A stretch of 52,836 bases of DNA from a virus, in the IMG/VR virus record IMGVR_UViG_3300040770_000629, positions 1 through 52,836 of that record, one strand, 5' to 3'. The notes beneath the pieces are model-generated. The model was not told where the DNA came from. It saw nothing but the letters and a program-made list of their open reading frames with translations, and ran no database searches. The position numbers and the translations under genes were made by a program. Below, piece after piece: positions 37,175 through 44,856 of this stretch; within the stretch, counting starts at the first letter, position 1; each line of letters starts with the position of its first letter.

Positions 37175-37609
37175 ATGTCAAACGCAAACATTGAACCTGA
37201 AGAACTCAGCCCTGAAGAACAAGTCCTTGCTTATACTCAGGGTAAAAGAAAAAAATTGGTCGAAGTCATGACCGAGAACAATACCATGCCTGCGGACAAA
37301 GGTGATAGGATGGTGCTTCTTGCAGCTCTGAGCGATATGGACAAAGTATCTCTGACAAAGATGAAAATCAAGTCAGAAGACAAAAATGCCATCCTCGCAG
37401 GTAAGTCTTCACAAGCAATTGCCGAGCTGCTCTCCAAGGTAGTGCCAAAACAGTTTCAACACAAGGCCATACCCGAGTCAGTGTTTCCTGTACTCAGTGA
37501 TGATCTGCCGCCTATTGAACTTGTTGATGGTGAAACAACACTGGGAACACAATCGGGGAACTACGAGTCTTTCAACAAGAAGTTTGAAGACAGCCAAGTC
37601 GGTAATTAA
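37175..37609 (+). CDS. Unknown small acidic protein, 144 aa
   Basis: Not recognised. ATG 37175 with AAGAAAG about 6 nt upstream; a TTG at 37154 would add seven residues and is less likely. Acidic helical N-terminus (EPEELSPEEQVLAYTQGKRK), a central helical region with MVLLAALSDMDKVSLTKMKI, and a Pro-rich C-terminal part. It stands alone between a divergent and a convergent junction. Size and helix content would allow a small terminase or inner-virion protein, but no motif supports either. Confidence 0.65.
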   Translation: MSNANIEPEELSPEEQVLAYTQGKRKKLVEVMTENNTMPADKGDRMVLLAALSDMDKVSLTKMKIKSEDKNAILAGKSSQAIAELLSKVVPKQFQHKAIPESVFPVLSDDLPPIELVDGETTLGTQSGNYESFNKKFEDSQVGN

Positions 37610-37616
37610 ATTTTTA

Positions 37617-37664
37617 GAGCATAACACTAGTAAGAGGTTCGCCCCCTTACTAGTGTTACTTATG
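37617..37664. terminator. Bidirectional hairpin at the 37609/37660 convergent junction
   Basis: Perfect 13-bp stem TAACACTAGTAAG (37622-37634) with 37646-37658; the loop contains GGTTCGCC. Left flank GAGCA, right flank CTTATGCC. No U-run on +; on - the exit is TGCTCTAAAAATT. It overlaps the stop codon of the minus gene (37660). Confidence 0.78.
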
Positions 37665-38391
37665 CCTTTACTTTTTCAATTCGTATACTTGCGCAAAACA
37701 AATCGATGTCGTAAAGCTTCAAATCGATGAAAGTGCTTGAGACCATTTCAAGCATTCTCAGCGGGTGCATGGTGTCTCTGATCATCTCCACCATCTCAGC
37801 AGGCGTAGGTTCTCTGATAAAATAAATACCAGGAACAATCACACTGTATTGTGGACAAGGGGTTTTCTGAAAGTTTTCAGCCTGTGCTTCTAGCCATGGG
37901 GCGTAGTCATACATGAAGAGAATAGACAGATTGTCTTTAATGAACTGAGGTGTCAGCGTAGCAGGAGGCATGTTGACAGCTTGAATGTCACAAACTTTGT
38001 TTGTAGCATAAACCATGCCTTCAACGATTGCATTTTCTTCTTCTTTCTCAAGAGCGTAAGGATAAGTATTAATGAAGATTTTAGGACCAGCATGAACAGG
38101 AGAGTTGACGGCTTGGCTAGTCATGGTGATGACTAACTCTTTGATAAACCCAATGGCTTTGGTCACCACAGCTTGTCTCAAAGTGTTTTTGTCTCTAGCC
38201 TTGTAAGCTTTGTCGAACTCTTCCTTGTCTACACCTTTGAACGTATCGGTTTTTCTCTCGAAGTACTTCTCGTTAAAAGCTTCATTAATCTTGTCCTCAC
38301 CCATCAAGAAGATAGTAGCCAGGCGTGTATCAAGCAAGGCATCCAACTCAATGTAGATGCCTTGCTTTTTGTTATACTCTTCCTTACCCAT
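37660..38391 (-). CDS. Unknown protein downstream of the homing endonuclease, 243 aa
   Basis: Not recognised. Mixed alpha/beta soluble protein; notable segments are IYIELDALLDTRLATIFLMG near the N-terminus and PQYSVIVPGIYFIREPTPAE near residue 185-204. The ribosome binding site AAAAAGGA of ATG 38391 is formed by the last codons of the endonuclease gene, whose stop is 2 nt upstream of this start. Translation therefore probably depends on, or evolved with, the inserted endonuclease. Its stop TAA is part of GGCATAA of the terminal hairpin. Confidence 0.7.
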   Translation of the reverse strand: MGKEEYNKKQGIYIELDALLDTRLATIFLMGEDKINEAFNEKYFERKTDTFKGVDKEEFDKAYKARDKNTLRQAVVTKAIGFIKELVITMTSQAVNSPVHAGPKIFINTYPYALEKEEENAIVEGMVYATNKVCDIQAVNMPPATLTPQFIKDNLSILFMYDYAPWLEAQAENFQKTPCPQYSVIVPGIYFIREPTPAEMVEMIRDTMHPLRMLEMVSSTFIDLKLYDIDLFCASIRIEKVKA

Positions 38392-38392
38392 G

Positions 38393-39190
38393 CTATTCCT
38401 TTTTATACCAACCAGGATAGTTGTCGCTAGCTATTCTGTAAACAATAGATTGTTTTGTCATACCTAGCTTTCTACCTGCATCGGTCAAAGATTCATATTC
38501 AATATCATCTCCTACAACTGAAACTTTATTTGGTGCAATCATTTTACCTATCCTTGCAACTCTCTGCGTTTCTCTGTATGTAGGATCTTTCCATTTTTCA
38601 GTAATGTAATTACTGTTTCTTTCTTTGAATTCGTCTGTTCTAGTTTGTCCAATTAAGGATTTCCTGTTACCTGCTGCGTAACTTTCAGATATCTTTTCTG
38701 ACAAAATTTTACTAATCTCTCTTTTTCTTTCCGGTGTTATAGCAGATTTACCAGCGTTTGCTGCTGCAACATTTTTCTCTCTGAAATTTGGATCTTTCCA
38801 AAGATTGAGAGCTGCTTGTCTATTTTTTTCTATAGACTCTTCCGAATGTTTGTAACCTGTCATAGGTTTTTCAACATCCATGCAGATGTTAAGAAGGCAC
38901 GGATTTCCTTTTAATTCATTTATCGTAATTTGTTCTAACGCTAACGCAGCTTTTCTCTTTTCTTCTAGGGTATCTCCTTCTACAGGTACACCTACGAATT
39001 GAAAATTTGGGTCTTGATTATACGCTTTTTGGAACTTGTAATTCCAGTGCTCATTTCTATTTAGTTTATATTCATGAGTTTTTCTACGTTTTTCTAAGTT
39101 ACCACTACCTACGTAAATTTTGTCTGTTATTGGATTATGAATAACATAAAAACCTAGAACAACATTTTTTTGAGATGAATCAGATTCCAT
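38393..39190 (-). CDS. GIY-YIG homing endonuclease with NUMOD DNA-binding modules
   Basis: Free-standing homing endonuclease, 265 aa. GIY-YIG nuclease domain at residues 12-100: GFYVIHNP (the GIY part) and KIYVGSGNLEKRR (the YIG part, Y26-G28, with Arg35 following), H39, then conserved ALEQITINEL with a likely metal-binding glutamate. NUMOD3-like repeats follow (GYKHSEESIEKNRQAALN and similar lysine-rich copies to about 210), then a C-terminal helix-turn-helix (YESLTDAGRKLGMTKQSIVY). Such enzymes cut alleles lacking the gene and spread by repair. The gene is more AT-rich than its neighbours, consistent with recent arrival. It lies between the RNA polymerase beta C-terminal gene and 37660-38391. 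ATG 39190 has GAGGT 7 nt upstream, buried in a hairpin. Confidence 0.9.
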   Translation of the reverse strand: MESDSSQKNVVLGFYVIHNPITDKIYVGSGNLEKRRKTHEYKLNRNEHWNYKFQKAYNQDPNFQFVGVPVEGDTLEEKRKAALALEQITINELKGNPCLLNICMDVEKPMTGYKHSEESIEKNRQAALNLWKDPNFREKNVAAANAGKSAITPERKREISKILSEKISESYAAGNRKSLIGQTRTDEFKERNSNYITEKWKDPTYRETQRVARIGKMIAPNKVSVVGDDIEYESLTDAGRKLGMTKQSIVYRIASDNYPGWYKKE

Positions 39191-39194
39191 TTTT

Positions 39195-39264
39195 ATACCT
39201 CACACAAAAACTATTACATATAATAGAAACAAGACTATTTGTAATATGCATCTGTGTAAGGTAT
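39195..39264 (-). promoter_or_regulatory. Hairpin burying the homing endonuclease ribosome binding site
   Basis: ATACCT-C-ACACA (39195-39206) pairs with TGTGT-A-AGGTAT (39253-39264), 11 of 12 positions, enclosing a perfect CTATTA/TAATAG hairpin (39211-39226). Read on the minus strand, the 3' arm contains GAGGT, the Shine-Dalgarno of the endonuclease ATG at 39190. In a transcript from upstream genes this signal would be paired and translation reduced. Confidence 0.6.
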
Positions 39265-39278
39265 TTGTATCTTTACGT

Positions 39279-39947
39279 CTAGAGCGAACTTGAGATGTGC
39301 ATGGCAGTCAAGTATGCCTTCAATGTCATCGTTGACTCTACACCGCCTGCAAGCCCTTTGATAGCCATCATGCTAACGCCACCTGTTTTACTGATGGAGT
39401 CATTCATTGCATCAAAACCTTTGATGTCACCACCCCGGAACTTCAAGAACTCAATCAAGCAGTTATCCAGTCCCATAGCTGCCATCACCTGAGTCTCAGG
39501 GAAAGACATTTTACTGCCTTTAGATCTACCGGTAGGTTGACCGGTAAAATCGTCAATGACTTTGTTGTCTTCAGGAATAGAAATCTTCTTGATGAGCACT
39601 TGAGCTTGACGACGAACAGGAAGGTCTACCACCAAGTAAGGAATAGGGGTGAGGTACGTAGGCATGTCGCCTGTTCCCTCAATCCAAACCCTCTGGAAGA
39701 ACTCGTGACCTAGCTCTTTAGCCAGCTCAAGGTTTCTTTCGGTGGAGACACCTTCTTGACCGAAGTTAGGAACAATCACAGCTAATCGACTCTCGCCTGA
39801 CTCCAAATCAGTCATGAACTTATCAAAAGCTTCATCACTCATTTCATCAAACAACTCGACGTAAATCTGTTTGTTCTTACCACCTGGGGCAAGTTTACCT
39901 ATTTGTTCAATGATAAAGTTTTGAGCGATTTGTCGATTGGGGGTCAT
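39279..39947 (-). CDS. RNA polymerase beta C-terminal subunit (phiKZ gp149 type)
   Basis: 222-aa protein resembling the C-terminal region of RpoB that the 1391-aa beta protein lacks. The segment [20 protein letters not shown] followed by [20 protein letters not shown] (about 139-178) aligns in order with RpoB [62 protein letters not shown] upstream corresponds to the [20 protein letters not shown] strand pair. In RNA polymerase this part packs against beta-prime and forms part of the clamp base. ATG 39947 overlaps the stop of the preceding gene (ATGA). It lies about 17 kb from the beta gene, downstream of a RecA-like gene. The assignment rests on reading the motifs by eye. Confidence 0.72.
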   Translation of the reverse strand: [222 protein letters not shown]

Positions 39948-40273
39948 AGTTGCACCGGTAGTCTTTTGTCAATACAAAAAGGAATGATCTTACCGTGGAA
40001 CAAACGAAGCCAGTCTTCGACTTCACCATCATTGACCAGACAAAGCCGGTGATTGACTGTGAACTCTGGACATTTGAGCAACTGCTGGTTCCAGTAAGAA
40101 TTCAAAATATGTCTTTGACCTTTAGGGTCAGCCAACTTTGAAGCCATGATGATTCTCTCATCTGTGTAGTAGTAAGCCAATACTTCATTGTGCAGACCAA
40201 CAGATGTGAGCAAATCAGCGACAGCTCGAACGAGATCGGTAACGGGTGGTTTGGTTTCTTTTTTCGTGTTCAT
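39944..40273 (-). CDS. Unknown small protein between RecA-like and polymerase genes, 109 aa
   Basis: Not recognised. Basic N-terminus, a helix (DLVRAVADLLTSVGLHNEVL), then a small beta/alpha region with three conserved-looking Trp/Phe positions. Its ATG lies 3 nt after the stop of the RecA-like gene and its TGA stop overlaps the start of the beta C-terminal gene by 4 nt, so the three genes are a tightly coupled operon. Confidence 0.68.
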   Translation of the reverse strand: MNTKKETKPPVTDLVRAVADLLTSVGLHNEVLAYYYTDERIIMASKLADPKGQRHILNSYWNQQLLKCPEFTVNHRLCLVNDGEVEDWLRLFHGKIIPFCIDKRLPVQL

Positions 40274-40276
40274 GAT

Positions 40277-41713
40277 TTATTTCTTCTTAACAGTTTTGTC
40301 AGCATTCATCCAGTAAGGAAAATACTCTTTTGATCTCATTTTCAGGAGGTCAAGTGTTGACAGATATGGAATAGCGTGTTTCTCGTTGTCCAGTGTCCAC
40401 CAGCCACGAGTAGCCAGCAAGACATCCCAGTCATAACCCTGTGCTTTCAAGTCATCGTACAAGGCCTTAGGTGTACACAAAATATCGTCATATTGCCTCA
40501 TGTATTGATGCATCTGGCAAAGCTCAGACGTAATGTTCAAAGCTCGTTTGAGCTTGTCATCCGTGTCAGACTTAGAGCGAATGGTTGTTCGGCTGATTTT
40601 AACATCAGGCAAAAGATCCAAAGCATAATGCTGAAGCGTTCCTGAAATACCAAAACGATCGTTGTTTTTAATGTTGTTGAATTCACTCAGTTCTGCAAGT
40701 ACACCTTCAGACTGAGAGACCATCAACTCGATCGTGTAACCAGAAGGACCTGACTTACTTCTGAGCATTCTCAGTGTCACAACATTCAAATCAGTTTCAA
40801 ACGGTGCGTTGTCACTTGAGTTGCGAGGATACTCACTGCTCTTGGTGCCTTGATTGATAAAGGGTGCAGCGTTGATAGCGTGCCAGCAGTTACTCATCAA
40901 GAAGAAGAACTTCTCAGTGACACCTTTGATCACGTCACCGTTTTTCAAGTGTTGTAGTTTCTTGATTGGTGCTGTAGGCATTGGGCCTGATGCCATCTCA
41001 ATAGTTTTACCCACGTGAGCAGACAACAACATGTAGTGATACACAGCGCCAGTGATCGCAGGAATTTCCATCAGGAAACGAACCTTGGCAGCACCTTGTC
41101 TCATGTGCATGGTGTTAGCACCAGAGTCACCCAACTCGTTTTCATCTTGCATCTTAGCGACGTTCTCAGTTTCAAACAAAGTGAAACTGTCGACTTCACC
41201 AAACGTAGGCACAGGAATCATCAAAGGTTTGCCTGTGCTGCGATCTGGAAACGGTGTAGCTCTTTCAATCTTCTTGACTGCTGCTTTCTTTTCTTTCAGA
41301 AACTCTTTCAAGATTTCATACCACTGATTGCCAAAGTAAATTGTCTTGTCGGTGATGGTCCAGATGTTGGCAGTCAGAATATCCACAGTGGCTCTAGCGA
41401 AAGCTGAAAACCTGCGTGCAAAGCGTTTGAGGTGTGACTCGTGGATGTTAATCTCAGTGTCATACGTGTTCATGCTTGTAGGTGTTGTCTCGTAGATCTT
41501 GGCAGCGGCAGAGAGCATCATGTAATGCATGATCGTGCTTTTGAAGTTATTGCCAATACCCACTACACCTGTGATTCCGCCCAGTCCGCCGTTGAGAATA
41601 CTCTCTCCGTGAAGACCTGTTACATAAGTGCCTGTAGGGATGTCCATACACGCACCAATGTTGATCATGACCTTGACGCTAGGACTTTGCGTGAAATTAG
41701 GAATCAGATTCAT
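40277..41713 (-). CDS. RecA/UvsX-like P-loop ATPase
   Basis: 478-aa P-loop protein. Walker A is GIGNNFKST at 52-60, preceded by a strand and GG-rich turn (ILNGGLGGITGVV) as in RecA/DnaB/KaiC-fold ATPases. A likely Walker B/catalytic region is near MNTYDTEINIHESHLKRF (about 81-98), and a later strand ends YHYMLLSAHVGK, in the place of the RecA sensor/L2-proximal region. I recall phiKZ-like phages encoding a UvsX-type recombinase close to the beta C-terminal gene, which supports strand exchange in recombination-dependent replication. A replicative DnaB-type helicase is an alternative. First gene of the minus operon. ATG 41713 has only a weak GAAAG. Confidence 0.68.
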   Translation of the reverse strand: MNLIPNFTQSPSVKVMINIGACMDIPTGTYVTGLHGESILNGGLGGITGVVGIGNNFKSTIMHYMMLSAAAKIYETTPTSMNTYDTEINIHESHLKRFARRFSAFARATVDILTANIWTITDKTIYFGNQWYEILKEFLKEKKAAVKKIERATPFPDRSTGKPLMIPVPTFGEVDSFTLFETENVAKMQDENELGDSGANTMHMRQGAAKVRFLMEIPAITGAVYHYMLLSAHVGKTIEMASGPMPTAPIKKLQHLKNGDVIKGVTEKFFFLMSNCWHAINAAPFINQGTKSSEYPRNSSDNAPFETDLNVVTLRMLRSKSGPSGYTIELMVSQSEGVLAELSEFNNIKNNDRFGISGTLQHYALDLLPDVKISRTTIRSKSDTDDKLKRALNITSELCQMHQYMRQYDDILCTPKALYDDLKAQGYDWDVLLATRGWWTLDNEKHAIPYLSTLDLLKMRSKEYFPYWMNADKTVKKK

Positions 41714-41864
41714 TGTTTGGTTGCTTTCAATTGATGCTGATGAAATATATAAAACGTACTTGTTCTCAAAGTATCGCGCTACCTAATAATTTTTTACTTC
41801 TGAATTCTATGACAGTTTATTTTTACTGCATAGATTTTGACACAAAACTCTGGAAACTTAAGAA
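41714..41864. promoter_or_regulatory. Divergent intergenic region with hairpin at 41807-41833
   Basis: 151 bp between divergent starts. CTATG-A-CAGT (41807-41816) pairs with ACTG-CATAG (41825-41833), nine base pairs with one bulge and an 8-nt loop. TATG at 41808-41811 is part of it. The rest is AT-rich (AAATATATAAAA around 41741-41752). It should contain promoters for both flanking genes. Confidence 0.4.
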
Positions 41865-42713
41865 ATGAAACACTTACAAATTGACGAAGTTGTTCGCCCA
41901 CACGCATCAGTTCTGCATGTGCTCAACTTAGAAGCCATGTCATTGACCAACATGGTCGGTAGCATTAAAAACCTTTTCCCTTCTTTTGCACAAAAACTCA
42001 AAGATACTTCTAACATTGTCGTGACAATTCCAGAAGTCAAAGTTGAGATGACAGACGCACAAGAATTCGTTCTCAAAAACGTGCATGTCAAAGAGTTCAT
42101 GGATTTGGCTGATTTGCAAATCCAAACACCAGAAGGTTTTTCTGGAAGCTATGTAGACTATTCTGCACTGCTCTACGAGATCTCTAAGCAGAACTCAACG
42201 ATCATTGAAGACGTGCTTAGACCCTTCAGTACTTACCTGAGCCAGTTCATCTCGAACAAAGACTCCAAACTGTCTACTCGTGATATTACCCAGCGTTACT
42301 TCGATGCTGAGTCTAAAGTCAAGATGTACACAGCTAGACTGGGTAAGTTCAGAGAAAATGGAACCTCTGGTTTGACAACGTTGGGTAAAGTAGTTTCAAG
42401 AAAGGCAGACATTGCTGCTGTTTATTCAAACACTTATCTGATCACCAAATCTCTAGAGAACACCAATCTCAAAGAAGTGCAGAAACTGGTTGACCATTGT
42501 CATGCACTGCTGAACATGATTGTTGATCAAGCCGTTAAAGGATCAATTGAGTCAGTCACTCCTGAAGTGGCTCGTAACTTGGCATACAGTGCTGAGCACG
42601 TAGCAGAAGAAATTGAATTCATCGCTTTGGTTCATTTCAAAGCATTGGGTTTTGTCCAGTCTGTGGACAAGATGACAGTGACATTGAGTAACTTCATCAA
42701 AGGCGTTCATTAA
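41865..42713 (+). CDS. Unknown helical protein, 282 aa
   Basis: Not recognised. Almost wholly alpha-helical, soluble, without cysteine-rich or catalytic motifs; a segment KDTSNIVVTIPEVKVEMTDA (about 45-64) is the only clear beta stretch. ATG 41865 has a weak AAGAA signal. Alone in its unit, with a convergent hairpin after the stop. The codon pattern and helical nature would suit an inner-head or internal virion protein. Confidence 0.7.
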   Translation: MKHLQIDEVVRPHASVLHVLNLEAMSLTNMVGSIKNLFPSFAQKLKDTSNIVVTIPEVKVEMTDAQEFVLKNVHVKEFMDLADLQIQTPEGFSGSYVDYSALLYEISKQNSTIIEDVLRPFSTYLSQFISNKDSKLSTRDITQRYFDAESKVKMYTARLGKFRENGTSGLTTLGKVVSRKADIAAVYSNTYLITKSLENTNLKEVQKLVDHCHALLNMIVDQAVKGSIESVTPEVARNLAYSAEHVAEEIEFIALVHFKALGFVQSVDKMTVTLSNFIKGVH

Positions 42714-42722
42714 AAACTTAAA

Positions 42723-42775
42723 GCATAAGTAAATAACACCAGGCCTTCAAAAGCTTGGTGTTATTTACTATTATG
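42723..42775. terminator. Bidirectional hairpin at the 42713/42790 convergent junction
   Basis: Perfect 13-bp stem GTAAATAACACCA (42729-42741) with 42756-42768. Left flank AGCATAA, right flank TATTATGCTC. The loop segment GGCCTTCAAAAGCTT (42742-42756) is identical to that at 33305-33319. Confidence 0.8.
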
Positions 42776-42789
42776 CTCATGTGGTTTTA

Positions 42790-43281
42790 TTATGCCGTCT
42801 CTAAGATTCTGGGAAGAGAAGACAAAACGTTAACCACATCAGACCTCATGACGCGGTTGCTGTCATACTTGAGCCACCCCGGTGAACTCTTGATGATTGT
42901 ATTGGCAGCAATTCTCACTTCAGCAGGCTTTAATTCTCTTTTATCCAACTCTTCAAAGTCCAGTGGTGGTTTCTTGATATAGTAAAAGAAGAAGTCCTCA
43001 GGAAGTTTGTCTCGCCACATCTTCTTGCCAAAAACCATTGGTAGTGCAATAGCTTCATCTATGACTGAGACTTCCAAAAGTTCGTTGATCTTCCTAAGTA
43101 AAGTTTTACTGGGATTGTCAATGTTCTTGATACCACCAATAATGGTAGAAATTAAGATAAGCCTTTTTGTTCTCCTAGGCAATACCTTACCTAGGGTTAC
43201 ACAAATTAATGTCAGTGCTTTTTTCTTTAAACTAATACCGTTATTCGTTTTTACTTGAACGTTGTCAGTTTGATCGGACAT
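42790..43281 (-). CDS. Unknown protein, 163 aa
   Basis: Not recognised. Basic N-terminal half with a hydrophobic stretch (KKKALTLICVTLGKVL) and RRTKRLILISTIIGG that is too short and charged for a clear membrane anchor; C-terminal half has WRDKLPEDFFFYYIKKPP and a mixed helical end. ATG 43281 has a weak AGAG. Its last codons (ACG GCA TAA) belong to the GACGGCATAA element near the junction hairpin. A terminator lies just upstream. Confidence 0.6.
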   Translation of the reverse strand: MSDQTDNVQVKTNNGISLKKKALTLICVTLGKVLPRRTKRLILISTIIGGIKNIDNPSKTLLRKINELLEVSVIDEAIALPMVFGKKMWRDKLPEDFFFYYIKKPPLDFEELDKRELKPAEVRIAANTIIKSSPGWLKYDSNRVMRSDVVNVLSSLPRILETA

Positions 43282-43302
43282 GTAGTTACTCTTTGAAAAA
43301 AT

Positions 43303-43339
43303 AGACTAGAGTCAAGTCTTTGAAACTTAGCTCTAGTCT
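43303..43339 (-). terminator. Terminator overlapping the end of the RNase H gene
   Basis: Perfect 9-bp stem AGACTAGAG (43303-43311) with CTCTAGTCT (43331-43339). The minus-strand exit is ATTTTTTC. The RNase H stop codon TAG (43333-43335) is inside the first-transcribed arm. Confidence 0.75.
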
Positions 43340-44835
43340 TTTGAAAAAATAATGTTTGAGTAGACACCTGCCCAAACGCCGTAGCTTCCTTGTGACTCAA
43401 TGATGGTCGCGTACCTGAAGACGCCTTTTGCATGTCTCCATACAACAACAGATACTTTTGGTTCAAAATCTTCGAGTCGCTTCAAATAATTTCTACTTAA
43501 AATGTCAAGACCCAAAGTCAAGATAATTTTTAAGTTTACTTTACCTTCTTCTTCAGAGACGTATTCAAATTCAATCGGAAGAGCTGTAAAGCCAGTACTG
43601 TACTCTGGTTTGAGTTTAACCACAATAACAGGCTCCTTGTTTTTCTTCTCGATGACTTGAGAGTTGTATAAAATACTGGTAATGTCTTTCAGGTGTAAAT
43701 CTTTATTACCAGTCTTATAAGACTCTAACAAACCTTTGAGTTCAGCCAGATGCCCGAATGCTCTGAAAGCAAGGAAAGGAGGCACAAACTCTTTACACAA
43801 AGGCTCGCGTGCTAGTGTCTCCAAATCCAAACATCTGGCCTTGGGTTTGATAGTAGCAAGGCTTCCGTAGTTAGATAAGATTTTGAACGTCTCTGGTTTG
43901 TACACTTCATCGAGTCTGACCATCATCACAGAGTCAGATCCATCGCTCAAACCACACAAGTGTTGACGAATGTCTTCAAGGACAAAGTCAGGCTGTCTGA
44001 TCTGAACAACACACAAAGCACCATCGCTTGTTTTCTTACCCAGGTGATCATCGTCTTTACCATGCTCACCAAGATAGTATTCACCAGTGACATTACTCTC
44101 TCGCAGTGTGTTGAAGTACATGCGGCGATTACCAATAAACGGATGACGCTCGACTTCAGACTTCCAGTAACCTTCAGCAGGGGAAGTCTTCACCTCTGAC
44201 CTTACCATTTTCTTAGATGATGCGATCACGCCAATGCTGGCAAGTTGGTCAACTACCTCGTTACCATAAATACCACTATGAGCTTTAACCCACGTGACTT
44301 CGATGTTAACGCCTCTGGACGTAAGGTGATCATACTCGGTTAAGAGACTCTTCCAGTAGTCAGAGTTTGGAACAGGTGTGCCGTCAATACGAACCCAGTT
44401 ACGCTTGAGCCACACTGGTGACCACTCAGTGATTCCTTTTTGAACATACTGACTGTCTGTCAGGATATGCATGTATTTGATATTGTAGTCTTTAGCTTTG
44501 CGAAGAGCATTGGTAGCTCCTTCAATTTCAGCGGTGTTGTTAGTGCCTACAAGAGCACTGCTTCCATAGCCGTCAAAGTAACAAACAGGCTTGACCTCAG
44601 TTACTTCTTCTTTTTTCTTTTCAATCTTCGGAACGTAACCAATCATTGTCAGGTAGTCGTTTGAATTGCCTGAGCCTTTTTTAGGAACAACGTTCTCGTA
44701 TAGATAACCGTGAATACCCCAACCTGTGTTACCAGGATTTGGTTTAGCACCACCGTCGGTATACATGACAATGCCTTGCTCAACTTCAACAGTTTCAGCT
44801 TTGGCTTTGTCTGCGGATTTTACATTTGTGTTCAT
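43333..44835 (-). CDS. RNase HI fused to a C-terminal domain of unknown function, 500 aa
   Basis: Removes RNA from RNA-DNA hybrids such as replication primers. RNase HI domain at residues 22-203 with all catalytic residues visible: MYTDGGAKPNPGNTGWGI (Asp27), GTNNTAEIEGATNAL (Glu103), HILTDSQYV (Asp127), KAHSGIYGNEVVDQLA (His186, Asp196). Between the first and second motifs there is an insertion of about 45 residues (52-96) absent from E. coli RNase HI. Residues 210-500 are an additional beta-rich domain that I cannot assign; phage RNase H is usually shorter, although phiKZ-like phages also encode an RNase H-type gene in this region. The start ATG 44835 has a poor ribosome binding site. Ends inside a terminator hairpin. 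Confidence 0.88.
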   Translation of the reverse strand: MNTNVKSADKAKAETVEVEQGIVMYTDGGAKPNPGNTGWGIHGYLYENVVPKKGSGNSNDYLTMIGYVPKIEKKKEEVTEVKPVCYFDGYGSSALVGTNNTAEIEGATNALRKAKDYNIKYMHILTDSQYVQKGITEWSPVWLKRNWVRIDGTPVPNSDYWKSLLTEYDHLTSRGVNIEVTWVKAHSGIYGNEVVDQLASIGVIASSKKMVRSEVKTSPAEGYWKSEVERHPFIGNRRMYFNTLRESNVTGEYYLGEHGKDDDHLGKKTSDGALCVVQIRQPDFVLEDIRQHLCGLSDGSDSVMMVRLDEVYKPETFKILSNYGSLATIKPKARCLDLETLAREPLCKEFVPPFLAFRAFGHLAELKGLLESYKTGNKDLHLKDITSILYNSQVIEKKNKEPVIVVKLKPEYSTGFTALPIEFEYVSEEEGKVNLKIILTLGLDILSRNYLKRLEDFEPKVSVVVWRHAKGVFRYATIIESQGSYGVWAGVYSNIIFSKD

Positions 44836-44856
44836 AATTTCAATTCTTATGTCGTG

